Source of the DNA: an uncultured Clostridium sp.
GTDB lineage: Bacteria; Bacillota; Clostridia; TANB77; CAG-508
DNA: 64,000 nt
Assembly: GCA_902496295.1 (NCBI GenBank)
Contig: CABVAF010000005.1
Location: forward strand, 1-64,000
Direction of reading: 5' to 3'
Positions 36,440-46,386 of this stretch are shown here, piece after piece. The first letter of the stretch is position 1, and the number at the start of each line of letters is the position of its first letter. Made by a program: the position numbers and the translations under genes. Below the pieces are notes generated by a model. The model was not told the origin of the DNA and did not search any database. It worked only from the letters and a program-made list of their open reading frames with translations.

Positions 36440-37831
36440 TTATGTATTTTTTACAATTCTTTTATTTCTTATTAATTTTATATTGTACTTAGTTCTATCA
36501 ATTATAACTAATATTGTAGTTAGTATTATAAACATCATAATGTAGAAGTTTCCCATTTGCTCTATTTCCATTATATAAAATGTAAAGAAAATGCTAGCAA
36601 GTGTTGCATATGAGAAATATAATAAAAGTTTAGTTTGTTTTCCTCTTATTAAAAATATTGTTGGAAATAGCCACAATAGGTACCATCTATTAAAATTAGT
36701 CATTATAATTAACGTAAAAATTGCTATGAATGCATAATATTTTCTCATAGTTTTACAAAATGTTTTATCTGGTTTAAATAATAGTTTAAACACAACTATT
36801 ACATATGCTATTACAAATACTGCTAAAACTATTTTATCTATAATAGCCATAAATTCCATATTTTTATTGCTTAATAAATAAATTATGTACATTAAAGAAC
36901 TATTGTATTTGCTTTGTTGTATCCATGGATTTGTAAGTGCCCCTAAACTTCCAAAGCATATTAAATAACAACCAATAACTATTGCAAAAAATTCTAATAA
37001 TGCCATAAATCCATATATAAATTTTTGTTTTATTTCTTTATCCTTTAACAAGTACAATACAATAAACGGAAGTGCTAATATTGCTACATATTTTACTAAT
37101 GTTCCAATTGCTATAAATAATACTGACATAAATAAATTCTTTTTCTTTATTGCAAAATAAATTGCTAATAATATAAACAATGCTATATATAAGTCATTTT
37201 GTACATCTGTTAATGCTTCAAAAAGAATAAATGGATTTAACCCATAAATTGCACACCATAGTTTCTTTTTTGTTATTTTAAAAATTAACACACAGCAAGC
37301 TAAATGTACAACTACTGCTGCTATTTTAAATAAAGCTAGTGCAATATCTATATTTCCAAATGATAAGTATGCTAAAACTCCGCTAATTCCCAGCCCCCAA
37401 ACTGGTCCATATGTAACTGGTTCACTTTTCCATACACCTGCCATTTTGCTAAACATTTCATCATTTGTGTTATATTTTTCTTGAACATCATTTACAGTTA
37501 CTTCATATGGATTTTCGTTATAATGCACACTTGTCCAACCATTTGCAATATAAGAATATACATCTCTACTAGTCGTTGGAATTATTAATGCAAATATAAT
37601 AGATACCAAAATTATTAATATAAAGAGTGTTTTTTTATTTTTTAACACATCTTTATATTTTTTTAATATTAACCCATATATCAAAAATATTATAGAAATA
37701 ACTATAAATATAGTTATTCCACTTGATGTTCTACTAACTTTAAAAATATTTTGCAAATAATTTATATAAAGCATTAAAATAATGCTAATTATTATAAACA
37801 ACCCTACTAAAATTTTACTTTTTCTATTCAT
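36440..37831 (-). CDS. GT-C-fold glycosyltransferase, MptB-like
   Basis: A 463-residue protein with about twelve membrane helices. The first extracytoplasmic loop contains SRDVYSYIANGW, HYNENPY and VTYGPVWG, the pattern of polyprenyl-phosphate-mannose-dependent mannosyltransferases (MptA/MptB group). A DVQNDLY segment lies in the middle. It probably transfers a sugar from a lipid carrier on the outer membrane face. The sugar and acceptor are not known. Its stop is four bases from the ruvB... start side, so it is cotranscribed after ruvB. Confidence 0.75.
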   Translation of the reverse strand: MNRKSKILVGLFIIISIILMLYINYLQNIFKVSRTSSGITIFIVISIIFLIYGLILKKYKDVLKNKKTLFILIILVSIIFALIIPTTSRDVYSYIANGWTSVHYNENPYEVTVNDVQEKYNTNDEMFSKMAGVWKSEPVTYGPVWGLGISGVLAYLSFGNIDIALALFKIAAVVVHLACCVLIFKITKKKLWCAIYGLNPFILFEALTDVQNDLYIALFILLAIYFAIKKKNLFMSVLFIAIGTLVKYVAILALPFIVLYLLKDKEIKQKFIYGFMALLEFFAIVIGCYLICFGSLGALTNPWIQQSKYNSSLMYIIYLLSNKNMEFMAIIDKIVLAVFVIAYVIVVFKLLFKPDKTFCKTMRKYYAFIAIFTLIIMTNFNRWYLLWLFPTIFLIRGKQTKLLLYFSYATLASIFFTFYIMEIEQMGNFYIMMFIILTTILVIIDRTKYNIKLIRNKRIVKNT

Positions 37832-37834
37832 TAA

Positions 37835-38839
37835 TTATTCTCCATACTTAACTCCTAAATGTTCATATGCTGCTGGAAGTGCAATTCTTCCTTTTGGTGT
37901 ACGTGATACAAAACCAACTTGTACTAAGTATGGTTCGTATACATCTTCTATTGTTTCTGGTTCTTCCCCTATTGTTACAGCTATTGTATCAATTCCTACT
38001 GCTCTGCCTTGATATGTATGTATTAATGCTTCTAATATTTTTCTGTCTATGTGGTCAAGTCCCATATCATCTATTTCTAATTTGTTTAAAGCAATTTTTG
38101 CTACTTCTAAATTGATGTTTCCATTTCCTAAAACTGCTGCATAATCTCTAACTCTTTTTAATAATCTATTTGCAATTCTTGGTGTACCTCTTGAACGTCT
38201 AGCGATTTCTGTTGACGCATCTTCTTCTATCTCTATATTTAATATTCCTGCTGATCTTTTTATAATTGTTTTTAAATCTTCTATATCATATAACTCTAAT
38301 CTGTCTATAATTCCAAATCTATCCCTTAGTGGAGTAGTAAGCGAACCTGCTCTTGTAGTAGCTCCAATTAAAGTAAACTTTGGTAAATCTAACCTTATTG
38401 CTCTAGCACTAGCACCTTTTCCTATTACAATGTCTAATGTGTAGTCCTCCATTGCAGGGTACAAAATTTCTTCTACACTTTTATTTATTCTGTGAATTTC
38501 ATCTATAAATAAAACATCGAATTCACTTAAGTTTGTAAGTAGCGCAGCTAAATCTCCTGGCTTTTCTATAGCAGGTCCAGAAGTAATTTTTATGTTTGAC
38601 TGCATTTCGTTTGCAATAATATTTGCAAGTGTTGTTTTACCAAGCCCAGGTGGTCCGTATAGTAAAACATGGTCTAGTGGCTCTTTTCTCTTTTTAGCCG
38701 CTTCTATATATATTTTCATATTTTCTTTTACTTTAGTTTGCCCAATATATTCTGCTAAAACTTTTGGTCTTAAAGAATTTTCCATTCTTTCCTCTGTACT
38801 ATTTTCTAATTCTGGGCTTATAATTCTTTCTTCGTCCAT
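37835..38839 (-). CDS. ruvB: Holliday junction branch migration ATPase RuvB
   Basis: The 334-residue AAA+ motor drives branch migration with RuvA. Motifs are LRPKVLAEYIGQ, Walker A GPPGLGKTTLA, Walker B VLFIDEIHR, sensor GATTRAGSLTTPLRDRFG, sensor 2 RSRGTPRIANRLL and the winged-helix end with TPKGRIALPAAYEHLG. RuvA and RuvC are not in the window. Confidence 0.98.
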   Translation of the reverse strand: MDEERIISPELENSTEERMENSLRPKVLAEYIGQTKVKENMKIYIEAAKKRKEPLDHVLLYGPPGLGKTTLANIIANEMQSNIKITSGPAIEKPGDLAALLTNLSEFDVLFIDEIHRINKSVEEILYPAMEDYTLDIVIGKGASARAIRLDLPKFTLIGATTRAGSLTTPLRDRFGIIDRLELYDIEDLKTIIKRSAGILNIEIEEDASTEIARRSRGTPRIANRLLKRVRDYAAVLGNGNINLEVAKIALNKLEIDDMGLDHIDRKILEALIHTYQGRAVGIDTIAVTIGEEPETIEDVYEPYLVQVGFVSRTPKGRIALPAAYEHLGVKYGE

Positions 38840-38875
38840 ATTTCCCCCTGCATTAATATTTTTTGTAATTTATTA

Positions 38876-39595
38876 CTAGTCTTTTTTCTCTTCTGGTTTT
38901 ATTATTTCTACACTATAGTCCATAAATAGCCCACTCTCTACAACTCCAACTATAGATTTTATATCTTCTTCTAAACCATCATATATCTCTACAAATTTTG
39001 TATCTAATATTACATTTCCGCTTTCTGTAATAACAGGTCCATCTTTCTTTTCTGCTTTTCTTAAAATACTTCTTTCTGCGCCTAAGTCTTCTAATGCTTC
39101 TTTTACACTATTTACAGCCTCTGGTATAACTTCTACTGGTATGCTTAAATTATTATCACCAGAATCAAATTCATCTACAATTTTGCTATTGTCTACTAAA
39201 ATATATGTTATTCCCGCATTAACCATGTTTAGTTTTTCTTTAAGCATAGCTGCCCCTCTTCCTTTTATAAGCCAATTTTGATTATTTACTTTGTCTGCTC
39301 CATCAAATCCCCAATCTGGTTTATGTGCTAATATACTGGCTGTTGGAATTTTTAAATCTTGGCATAATGCGTTCATTTCATATGATGTTGGAATTGCTAT
39401 AATATGTAAATCTTCTTTTTCAACTCTATTTGCAATTTCTATAGCAGCTATATAAGATGTAGAACCAGAACCAAATCCAATTACGTCTCCATCTTTAACT
39501 TTCATTGCTACCTTTCTTGCAACTTCAAGCTTTTCCTCTTTATTTGTTATATTTCTTGGAATAATGTCTTCTGAAATACTATTTAACCATTCCAT
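38876..39595 (-). CDS. rpiA: ribose-5-phosphate isomerase A
   Basis: RpiA interconverts ribose-5-phosphate and ribulose-5-phosphate. The 239-residue protein shows the phosphate loop GFGSGSTSYIA, FDGADKV and KGRGAAMLKEK with catalytic Asp and Lys, and a C-terminal SGLFMDYSVEI. A short extra N terminus (about 20 residues) precedes the domain. GGAGGAAAA stands before the ATG. Confidence 0.95.
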   Translation of the reverse strand: MEWLNSISEDIIPRNITNKEEKLEVARKVAMKVKDGDVIGFGSGSTSYIAAIEIANRVEKEDLHIIAIPTSYEMNALCQDLKIPTASILAHKPDWGFDGADKVNNQNWLIKGRGAAMLKEKLNMVNAGITYILVDNSKIVDEFDSGDNNLSIPVEVIPEAVNSVKEALEDLGAERSILRKAEKKDGPVITESGNVILDTKFVEIYDGLEEDIKSIVGVVESGLFMDYSVEIIKPEEKKD

Positions 39596-39653
39596 AGTTT
39601 TTCCTCCTTTTAATTAATTATAATTTCATATTGGTATATAGCCAAACGATATT

Positions 39654-40352
39654 TTAAAATATACACATAATACTAAATATAAATGTTCTTACTAAAACTT
39701 CTAAAAGTAACCTATACAAATATAATTTTATACCAATTGCATTTATTGTATCATAGTCGTCTATAATTTCTTCTACTTTACTTTTTGTAATGAAACTGCT
39801 TTTTTCCATATATTCTTTTGACACATATCTTGCTCTTATCATTGCGTCATTCTCTAGGTAAGCACGCACCACATAATAAACTATTCCTGCTAAAATAAGA
39901 GCAATTATCCATACTGTTCCATTTATTACATTAAATAATTTTAAAACAACTAAAACTACAAAAAGCAAGTTATACAAATTTGTATATATAAAATTAAACC
40001 ATAGTACTTTTTTATCTTGAATAGAGTGTATACACTCATGTGCAATAGTTTGAACATATGTAAAAGTATTTTTTATATTTGCAATTATAATGCTATCTGT
40101 AAAAACTACATACACACTTGTTGTATCTTTTGGATTTTCGCTTTTCTTTACTTTTGTATGGTTATTTTTTAAGTTTTCTAAAATTGCTTTAGCTATATTT
40201 TCGCTATCTGGAAATTTATCTAAAATAGCATTTTTTTCTTTATTAAAAGCTAGTTCTTTTAACTTTTTTATATCTCTTATTTTTATATTTAAAGCAAATT
40301 TTGTTATAACTGCTACTATAACTAAAACAACACTTATTACTATATATTCCAT
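39654..40352 (-). CDS. membrane zinc metallopeptidase, YugP-like
   Basis: The 232-residue protein begins with a membrane helix. It carries the zinc motif HECIH in TYVQTIAHECIHSIQD, two further helices (about residues 118-160) and a conserved ENDAMIRARYVSKEYME segment that could give the third ligand. The plan resembles the neutral zinc metallopeptidase family of YugP. The substrate is unknown. It shares a base with the end of the YlbF-like gene, so the two form a pair. Confidence 0.7.
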   Translation of the reverse strand: MEYIVISVVLVIVAVITKFALNIKIRDIKKLKELAFNKEKNAILDKFPDSENIAKAILENLKNNHTKVKKSENPKDTTSVYVVFTDSIIIANIKNTFTYVQTIAHECIHSIQDKKVLWFNFIYTNLYNLLFVVLVVLKLFNVINGTVWIIALILAGIVYYVVRAYLENDAMIRARYVSKEYMEKSSFITKSKVEEIIDDYDTINAIGIKLYLYRLLLEVLVRTFIFSIMCIF

Positions 40353-40684
40353 TACAATACATCCTTTATAGATTCTGCAATTATTTTGTTTACATCTGCT
40401 ATCATAATATTAAACTTAACTTCTAAATCGAAATATTCTTTTATTTTCTTATCTTGTACAAGCATTGTATACATTTCTTGTAATTTTTTATTTTTGTCTT
40501 CACTTTCGCTTTTACCTTGGTAATCTAATAATTGTACTTCATATCTTAGTTTTTCAAAGTCGTTTACTTTATTTTTAGTTTCTGGATTATTTGTTATTTC
40601 TTCCTTAGCTTTTTTGTATTCCTTATATTCTTGTGAATCTCTTATTTCACTTGCTAAACGGTTTGCTGTATCATAAACATTCAT
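40352..40684 (-). CDS. YlbF/YmcA-family protein
   Basis: A 110-residue, mostly alpha-helical protein with the YlbF pattern: YDTANRLASEIRDSQEYKEYKKAKEEI, then a coiled middle and IKEYFDLEVKFNIMIADVNKII. In Bacillus, YlbF with YmcA and YaaT influences RNase Y and sporulation or competence. Whether this copy does so is inference. AGGAGAAAT precedes the ATG. Confidence 0.85.
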   Translation of the reverse strand: MNVYDTANRLASEIRDSQEYKEYKKAKEEITNNPETKNKVNDFEKLRYEVQLLDYQGKSESEDKNKKLQEMYTMLVQDKKIKEYFDLEVKFNIMIADVNKIIAESIKDVL

Positions 40685-40762
40685 ATTATTTCTCCTTTAT
40701 AAAGATTTAGTTTTATAAAATTTTAAAGTTTATTATAAAATATTTAAAATTAATTACAAAAA

Positions 40763-40796
40763 ATAAACTTGTTATAAAACTATAACAAGTTTATCA
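40763..40796 (-). terminator. terminator after the GT4 synthase gene
   Basis: ATAAACTTGTTATA and TATAACAAGTTTAT form a perfect 14-base stem with a 4-base loop. It lies about 25 bases after the stop at 40821. Confidence 0.75.
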
Positions 40797-40820
40797 TTAT
40801 TTTTTTTGTTTGTAAATATA

Positions 40821-42113
40821 TTATGCATATGCATGTCTTTTTCTAAATTTAAGTAAGTTTATTACCTCATTATCTGTATTACGTGCTTTACTTGTCTTTT
40901 TAGCTTTTTCTTGTTCTAATTGCTCTGCCTGTCTTTGTGCCATTGTCTTAGAAATAGCTAATTCATATATATAATGTGTATCTTGCGCAATCTTTTGCCA
41001 ATTAAATTCTTCTTTTACTTTATTTTTTGCATTTTTTGTAACATTCATTGCAAGTTGTGGGTCAAATAGTAAACTTAAAACTGAGTCTGCAATTGAGTTT
41101 GGATTTCCTGCATAACTCTTCATTCCATTTACTCCATGCTCTACAATTTCGTTTAATCCACCAATATCTGAAACAACTGTTGGAATTCCTGCAAGCATTG
41201 CCTCTAAAGCAACAATTCCAAATGGTTCATATGTACTTGGGAATACTGCTACATCAGCACATTTATACATTTTTTGTACTTCTTTTTGATTTAAATATCC
41301 TGTAAAATATACTTTGTTAGAAAGTCCCATTGAATCCACTTGAGATTTTAGTTCATCTATCATACCACCTTTTCCTGCAATTACTAATTTAGAGTCATGG
41401 TAATGATTTAGTATTTTTGGCATTGCAGAAATTAAGTGTTGTACACCTTTTTCATAAACAAGTCTTCCAACGTAAAGTATTATTTTTTCATTGTCCATTG
41501 CAAATCTTCTTCTAAAGTCGTAGTCTCTTTCTATTCCTGTAAAATTATTTAAATTTATTCCATTTGGTATTACACTAATTTTGTCAAAAGGAAGTCCAAA
41601 TAGCCCTTGCACATGCCCTTTCATGTAATTACTATTTACTATTACTTCTGTTGCTTCATATGTTAAAAGCCATTCTGTATCATTTATATATCTTTGTGTA
41701 TCGTCATGAATTCCTGAATTTCTACCAGCCTCTGTTGCGTGTATTGTAGCTACCATAGGTAAATTAAAAGACTGCTTTAAAGATTTAGCAGCATATGTAA
41801 CTAACCAATCATGTGCATGTATAACGTCAAACCCGCCTTCTTTATTTATTACTTCTGTTGCTTTTGCAATCATATTAAAATTAAGTTGCATAATCCAGTC
41901 TATAAAATTATTTGGGTGTATCATGTAGTTATCTACTCTATATACTTCTACTCCTTTGTCGTTTTCATATTCTGGTACATTTCCATCTCTATAAGTAATT
42001 ACAGTAACTTCATGTCCGTCTTTAATTAATCTTTTGGATAAATCATGCACTACTCTAGCTATTCCGCCTACTATTCTTGGTGGATATTCCCATGTTAACA
42101 TTAAAATTTTCAT
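40821..42113 (-). CDS. GT4 glycosyltransferase, glycogen-synthase-like
   Basis: The 430-residue GT-B enzyme has the acceptor-side loop TWEYPPRIVGGIARVVHDL, HAHDWLVTYA, the nucleotide-sugar region SVIPNGINL and YVGRLVYEKGVQHLI, and the donor-binding EPFGIVALEAMLAGIPTVVSDIGG. The opening and the HDWL motif are typical of starch/glycogen synthases of GT4/GT5 type that accompany GH57 branching enzymes. It probably elongates an alpha-glucan from ADP- or UDP-glucose, but another sugar cannot be excluded. It is monocistronic. Confidence 0.82.
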   Translation of the reverse strand: MKILMLTWEYPPRIVGGIARVVHDLSKRLIKDGHEVTVITYRDGNVPEYENDKGVEVYRVDNYMIHPNNFIDWIMQLNFNMIAKATEVINKEGGFDVIHAHDWLVTYAAKSLKQSFNLPMVATIHATEAGRNSGIHDDTQRYINDTEWLLTYEATEVIVNSNYMKGHVQGLFGLPFDKISVIPNGINLNNFTGIERDYDFRRRFAMDNEKIILYVGRLVYEKGVQHLISAMPKILNHYHDSKLVIAGKGGMIDELKSQVDSMGLSNKVYFTGYLNQKEVQKMYKCADVAVFPSTYEPFGIVALEAMLAGIPTVVSDIGGLNEIVEHGVNGMKSYAGNPNSIADSVLSLLFDPQLAMNVTKNAKNKVKEEFNWQKIAQDTHYIYELAISKTMAQRQAEQLEQEKAKKTSKARNTDNEVINLLKFRKRHAYA

Positions 42114-42287
42114 CTATGGTAAGCCCCTTTCCATATTTTTCCTTCGTTTTACACTTCTGTTAGATATTGTATACAATTTTTTTACAAAAGTAAACATTTT
42201 TCGCAAAATTTTATATATTTTTTATTTTAGTTTCTATAACTAATGTATTTTTGTTAAAAGTGTTTATAAATTTTAATATTCCTTATA

Positions 42288-42749
42288 TTAATTCTTATTT
42301 GTATTTACTCCAACTATGCCTCCTATAATTCCTGCAATTATTCCACAAGCTATCATCATAAGCGAATTTGCACCTAAACTAAAGTCCATAAGTACCATAC
42401 TAGATACTATATATATAATTAACATATATATAATGCTAACTATAGCTCCATTTATAATGCCATTTTGACTTATTTTCCTTGAACTTAAATAGCTTCCCAT
42501 TAAAATACTAAGACCTACTATTGTTAAAACAACCGGTGTTATACTATTTTCAGATAAATTAGTATATGTTAATAATATTGCAAATATAGTTAAAAATATT
42601 GCTGAAATAATAATTGCCAATATGCTTCCTTTTATAATTCTTATTATATTAGTTTTTAAATTATTATTAGCATCTTGAAAATTTCTATCTTTCATGTTTT
42701 CTTTATTTTTGAAAATACTTTCTTCTTTTACATTATTTGAAATACTCAT
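42288..42749 (-). CDS. TIGR04086-type membrane protein (YrzE-like)
   Basis: The 153-residue protein has a polar N terminus of about 35 residues followed by four membrane helices. Small-residue-rich helices (ACGIIAGIIGGIVGVN) close the protein. This fits the TIGR04086/YrzE family of unknown function in Clostridia and Bacilli. It lies downstream of the spoIIQ-like gene. Confidence 0.7.
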   Translation of the reverse strand: MSISNNVKEESIFKNKENMKDRNFQDANNNLKTNIIRIIKGSILAIIISAIFLTIFAILLTYTNLSENSITPVVLTIVGLSILMGSYLSSRKISQNGIINGAIVSIIYMLIIYIVSSMVLMDFSLGANSLMMIACGIIAGIIGGIVGVNTNKN

Positions 42750-42844
42750 AAAAATCCCCTCTTTGCCTCCAAATTATTTGTACATATATATGTTGGATTT
42801 TTTAATTATATTACTAATTTAAAGTCATTTAAAATTTATAAACA

Positions 42845-42905
42845 TAAAAATAAACCCTCCTTGCTAAACTTTTTTGTCTAACAATTTAGGTTTAATTTAT
42901 ACTCT
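42845..42905 (-). terminator. possible terminator after the spoIIQ-like gene
   Basis: On the minus strand, TTAAACC-TAAA and TTTAG...GGTTTA segments can form an interrupted stem followed by TTTTTATG, about 20 bases after the spoIIQ-like stop. Pairing is imperfect. Confidence 0.4.
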
Positions 42906-42925
42906 AAAATATGCCTTTCTAGTTT

Positions 42926-43816
42926 TTATTTAAAATATAATTCTGGATCTAAATTTTCTGAATTGTGTAATATTTCAAAATGAAGATGTGGTTCATCTGC
43001 AATTTCAAATGTAGCAGTATTTCCAACAGTTCCTATTGTTTGACCTTTTTCTACTTTTTCTCCTACCACTACAAACTCTGCTGATAACAAGTTTGAGTAT
43101 ACTGTAGTATAATTGTTTGTGTGTTCTATTACTATTGTTAAACCATATCTTGGATCATTTTTTATTGACTTTACAGTTCCTTCTTCAGCTGCTTTTACTA
43201 CTGTTGTTTTATCTGCTTTTATATCTATTCCATTATGTGTTACCCATTCTCCCAATGTATTTGAGTATACTAAGCTAGTTTTAGCAAATTTCTTTATTAT
43301 TTCACCTTCTACAGGCATTTGGAAAACTGGATTTTTTGCCTCTTCTTTTTCTTTTTTAGCTTCCTCTGCACTTTTTTCCGAATTGCTTTCAGTACTTTCT
43401 TTATTTTCCTTACTTTCTGAGTTGCTTGTCCCACTATTTGTATTCTTGCTTGAACTATCTACATTTTGTTCACTATTTACATTGTTGCTACTTGTACTAT
43501 TTGTTTCCCCACTTTTGGTTTCTTCTTCTATTTTACTTGTATTAACAGCTATTTTGTCAACGCTATTTTCTACTATTTCATTTTGTGACTCGTTTACAGT
43601 CTTTCCAAAAGAACTACTTGTTTCTTCATAATCTTCTGTTAAAGAATTTATTTGTCCTATTTCTTCGTAATCTTCATTCCATTGTTTATTATACATATAA
43701 AACACTACTGCAAATATTATTATAGCAAGTACAAAAATAGCTCCTGTTATATATAATATTTTTTTTGTATCAAAATTATCATCATTTTGATTTCTTCTCA
43801 TATTTCTTCTCATCAT
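42926..43816 (-). CDS. spoIIQ: SpoIIQ-like M23 (LytM) family protein
   Basis: The 296-residue protein has one N-terminal membrane helix (about residues 19-42), a Ser/Asn/Glu-rich linker of about 120 residues and a C-terminal LytM domain. Both zinc-site signatures are intact: HNGIDIKA and HLHFEI. B. subtilis SpoIIQ lost part of the site, whereas clostridial forms often keep it, so endopeptidase activity is possible here. SpoIIQ is made in the forespore under SigF and binds SpoIIIAH across the septum. Its position after sigF and spoIID supports the call. Confidence 0.85.
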   Translation of the reverse strand: MMRRNMRRNQNDDNFDTKKILYITGAIFVLAIIIFAVVFYMYNKQWNEDYEEIGQINSLTEDYEETSSSFGKTVNESQNEIVENSVDKIAVNTSKIEEETKSGETNSTSSNNVNSEQNVDSSSKNTNSGTSNSESKENKESTESNSEKSAEEAKKEKEEAKNPVFQMPVEGEIIKKFAKTSLVYSNTLGEWVTHNGIDIKADKTTVVKAAEEGTVKSIKNDPRYGLTIVIEHTNNYTTVYSNLLSAEFVVVGEKVEKGQTIGTVGNTATFEIADEPHLHFEILHNSENLDPELYFK

Positions 43817-43886
43817 AAAATATTTCCTCCTTAAAAATTAGTTAATATAATTATTTACTAATTTTAGAAAAATATACAAAAAAATA

Positions 43887-44900
43887 TTACATATCAATTA
43901 TTTCTACACCTGTATAATAGTGCTTTATTATTTCTTCACAATTTTTGCCTTGTTTAGCTAAACTGTCTGCACCAGTTTGGCTCATTCCTACACCATGTCC
44001 ATATCCAATTACGTCAAATTTTATATTATTACCATCTATAGAAAATTTAAAATTTGCAGACCTTAAAGAAAAAATATTTCTAACTTCCACACCAGTTAAT
44101 TCTAGATTTCCAATTTGTATTGTTTTTACTCTATCTCCTTCTGTGTATTCTTTTATTTTTATACAATCTTCTTTTGCAAAATCTATTTCAAAATCTTTAT
44201 GCTCTTCTTTTATTTTCTCTACAAAATCATCTTTGCTTAAAGTAACCTCAGATTTATATTGACTATATGCATCTTCTCCATCTGTCTGTACTGCCTGTAG
44301 ATATGGATAATTGCTACCGCCCCATACATTTACAGGTGATTCTGTTTTTCCACCACTATTTGAATGAAAAAATGCATTTATAACTTTTCCATCATACGTA
44401 ATAATTTTTCCTTGTGTATTATTTACCGCATTAACAATTTTATTCCAATTGCTTTCTCTTTCTTCCTCATTCCATTTGCTAAGTCTATCTTCCTTAGTAA
44501 TCCACGCTTGGCAACATGAAGCACTATCGCAGATATCTGCATTATTTTCTTTATGTTTTCCACCACTATTCTGTATTTTATATAATGTATAAGTTCTTGC
44601 AACAATAGCTTGAGCTTTAAGTGCTTCTTCTTCAAAACTTGCTGGCATCTCCGCTGATACAACTCCATATAAATATTCGTCTAATGGTATTTTTTCTGTA
44701 TTTTTTGTTTCTGTATGATATAAAGTTATTTCTTTATAGTTTTTATAATCATATGTAGATTCTGTCATCTGATTTTCTTCATTTACATTTTCCTTATTTT
44801 CAATTGCTTTGGAAACCTTTTCACTTCTCGGAGTAAAAATTACCGGAAGAAAAAAGCAGATAAGTACAAATATAATTAAATATAATAAAACTTTTCTCAT
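43887..44900 (-). CDS. spoIID: stage II sporulation protein D
   Basis: SpoIID is a membrane-anchored lytic transglycosylase needed for engulfment. The 337-residue protein has an N-terminal helix and the SpoIID domain: PLDEYLYGVVSAEMPASFEEEALKAQAIVARTYT, FHSNSGGKTE, YPYLQAVQT, and a C-terminal GYGHGVGMSQTGADSLA. The catalytic Glu is in SAEMP. It lies between sigF and spoIIQ. Confidence 0.95.
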   Translation of the reverse strand: MRKVLLYLIIFVLICFFLPVIFTPRSEKVSKAIENKENVNEENQMTESTYDYKNYKEITLYHTETKNTEKIPLDEYLYGVVSAEMPASFEEEALKAQAIVARTYTLYKIQNSGGKHKENNADICDSASCCQAWITKEDRLSKWNEEERESNWNKIVNAVNNTQGKIITYDGKVINAFFHSNSGGKTESPVNVWGGSNYPYLQAVQTDGEDAYSQYKSEVTLSKDDFVEKIKEEHKDFEIDFAKEDCIKIKEYTEGDRVKTIQIGNLELTGVEVRNIFSLRSANFKFSIDGNNIKFDVIGYGHGVGMSQTGADSLAKQGKNCEEIIKHYYTGVEIIDM

Positions 44901-45027
44901 TTATTTCCTTTTTTTATATTATTTAGGTTTTTATAAAGTTTTACCTATAAACTTGTGTATCAATAATTTACTATTGATGCCTATATTATATAATTTACTT
45001 TTTGGTTTATTCTTTATAAAAGTTACT

Positions 45028-45771
45028 TCATACTAGCAATTTTACTTTCATCTTCTCTAAAACCTTTTTTTCTATTCTGGAAATTTGTACTTGCGAAGTT
45101 TTTAGTATTTTCGCTACTTCTGTCTGAGTTCTTCCTTTATAATATCTTAGCATAATTATTTTTTTCTCCTCTTCATTTAGGTTGTCTATTAATTGTTTTA
45201 ATGACAGTCTATTTACAATTTCACTTTGCTCATCTATATTGCTACTTAATGTATCTAATAATGTCGGTCCATCATTTTGCTCTGTTGTGTTTACATATAT
45301 AGATTCAACCGGATTAAAACTATCTAATGCTAATGCAACTTCTTCTTTTGAAACTTTTAACTTTTTTGCCACTTGAATTATACTAATATCCTGACCAGTC
45401 TTTTTTAAATACTCTCTTTGAAGTTGTATTACCTTTTTTCCTAAATCTTTTATACTTCTACTTACTTTTATTGGTCCATCATCTCTTATATGTCTTTTTA
45501 TTTCTCCCATTATATATGGAACTGCATATGTACTAAGTTTTACATCAAAAGTAGTATCGAATTTTTTTATACTTTTTATAAAACCAAGTACACCAATTTG
45601 ATATAAATCATCTACTTCAACACCTCTATCTTTAAATCTACGAATAATGCTCCAAATAAGACCTTTGTTTTTTTCTATTAGCTTTTCCATTATGTTTTCG
45701 TCACCTTTTTGAGCTTTAATAATGTCTTCTATGTCATTATTAAATTCCTCTTCATTTTCAACATTATCCAC
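45028..45771 (-). CDS. sigF: RNA polymerase sigma factor SigF
   Basis: The 247-residue sigma factor directs early forespore transcription. Region 2 (GLIWSIIRRFKDRGVEVDDLYQIGVLGFIKSIKKFD), region 3 and region 4 (LNEEEKKIIMLRYYKGRTQTEVAKILKTSQVQISRIEKKVL) are present. Identity as SigF, rather than SigG, follows from its place directly behind spoIIAA and spoIIAB. It is held inactive by SpoIIAB. Confidence 0.95.
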   Translation of the reverse strand: MDNVENEEEFNNDIEDIIKAQKGDENIMEKLIEKNKGLIWSIIRRFKDRGVEVDDLYQIGVLGFIKSIKKFDTTFDVKLSTYAVPYIMGEIKRHIRDDGPIKVSRSIKDLGKKVIQLQREYLKKTGQDISIIQVAKKLKVSKEEVALALDSFNPVESIYVNTTEQNDGPTLLDTLSSNIDEQSEIVNRLSLKQLIDNLNEEEKKIIMLRYYKGRTQTEVAKILKTSQVQISRIEKKVLEKMKVKLLV

Positions 45772-45798
45772 TAGAATACCTCCTGCTATTTTTAATTT

Positions 45799-46281
45799 TT
45801 ATACAATTGTTTTCGTATTATTTTCATTTTCCATAGCATTGGTATTTTCTATTTTCTTAATTTTCTTTTTCATCAAAATTTTAGTGCCTATTCCTACAAC
45901 AGAACTAATCTCCACTTCATCCATAAAGCTTTCCATAATTGTAAAACCCATTCCTGACCTTTCTAAATTTGCTTTTGTTGTATAAAGTGGCCTTCTTGCA
46001 AGTTCTATATTTTCTATCCCCTTTCCGTTGTCAGAAATTTCTATTTCAACCATATTTCCAATAAGTCTTGTCACAATTTTTACTATACCATCTGTGTCCT
46101 CATATGCATGAATAATACAGTTTGTTACTGCTTCTGAAACAGCAGTTTTTATATCCGAAATTTCTTCTATAGTTGGGTCAAGTTGAGAAGCAAAAGCTGC
46201 AACTGTTATTCGCGCAAATGCTTCGTTACTAGATTTACTCAAAAACTCCAATTTCATTTCATTATCATATAAACCTTTCAT
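45799..46281 (-). CDS. spoIIAB: anti-sigma F factor and serine kinase SpoIIAB
   Basis: A 160-residue GHKL-fold protein that binds SigF and phosphorylates SpoIIAA. The ATP site is seen as the N box DIKTAVSEAVTNCIIHAYE, the G1 box DNGKGIENIE and G2 GMGFTIMESFMD. The tail after about residue 142 is Lys/Asn-rich and slightly longer than usual. It is the middle gene of the operon. Confidence 0.96.
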   Translation of the reverse strand: MKGLYDNEMKLEFLSKSSNEAFARITVAAFASQLDPTIEEISDIKTAVSEAVTNCIIHAYEDTDGIVKIVTRLIGNMVEIEISDNGKGIENIELARRPLYTTKANLERSGMGFTIMESFMDEVEISSVVGIGTKILMKKKIKKIENTNAMENENNTKTIV

Positions 46282-46386
46282 TTCTTATTTTTAACCTCCT
46301 TTTGGCTAAACATATTTTTGCAAATTTATTTCTATGTGTTATATGTGTTAACTTTTATTTTTAATTATTCTTTTATAAATTTTTTA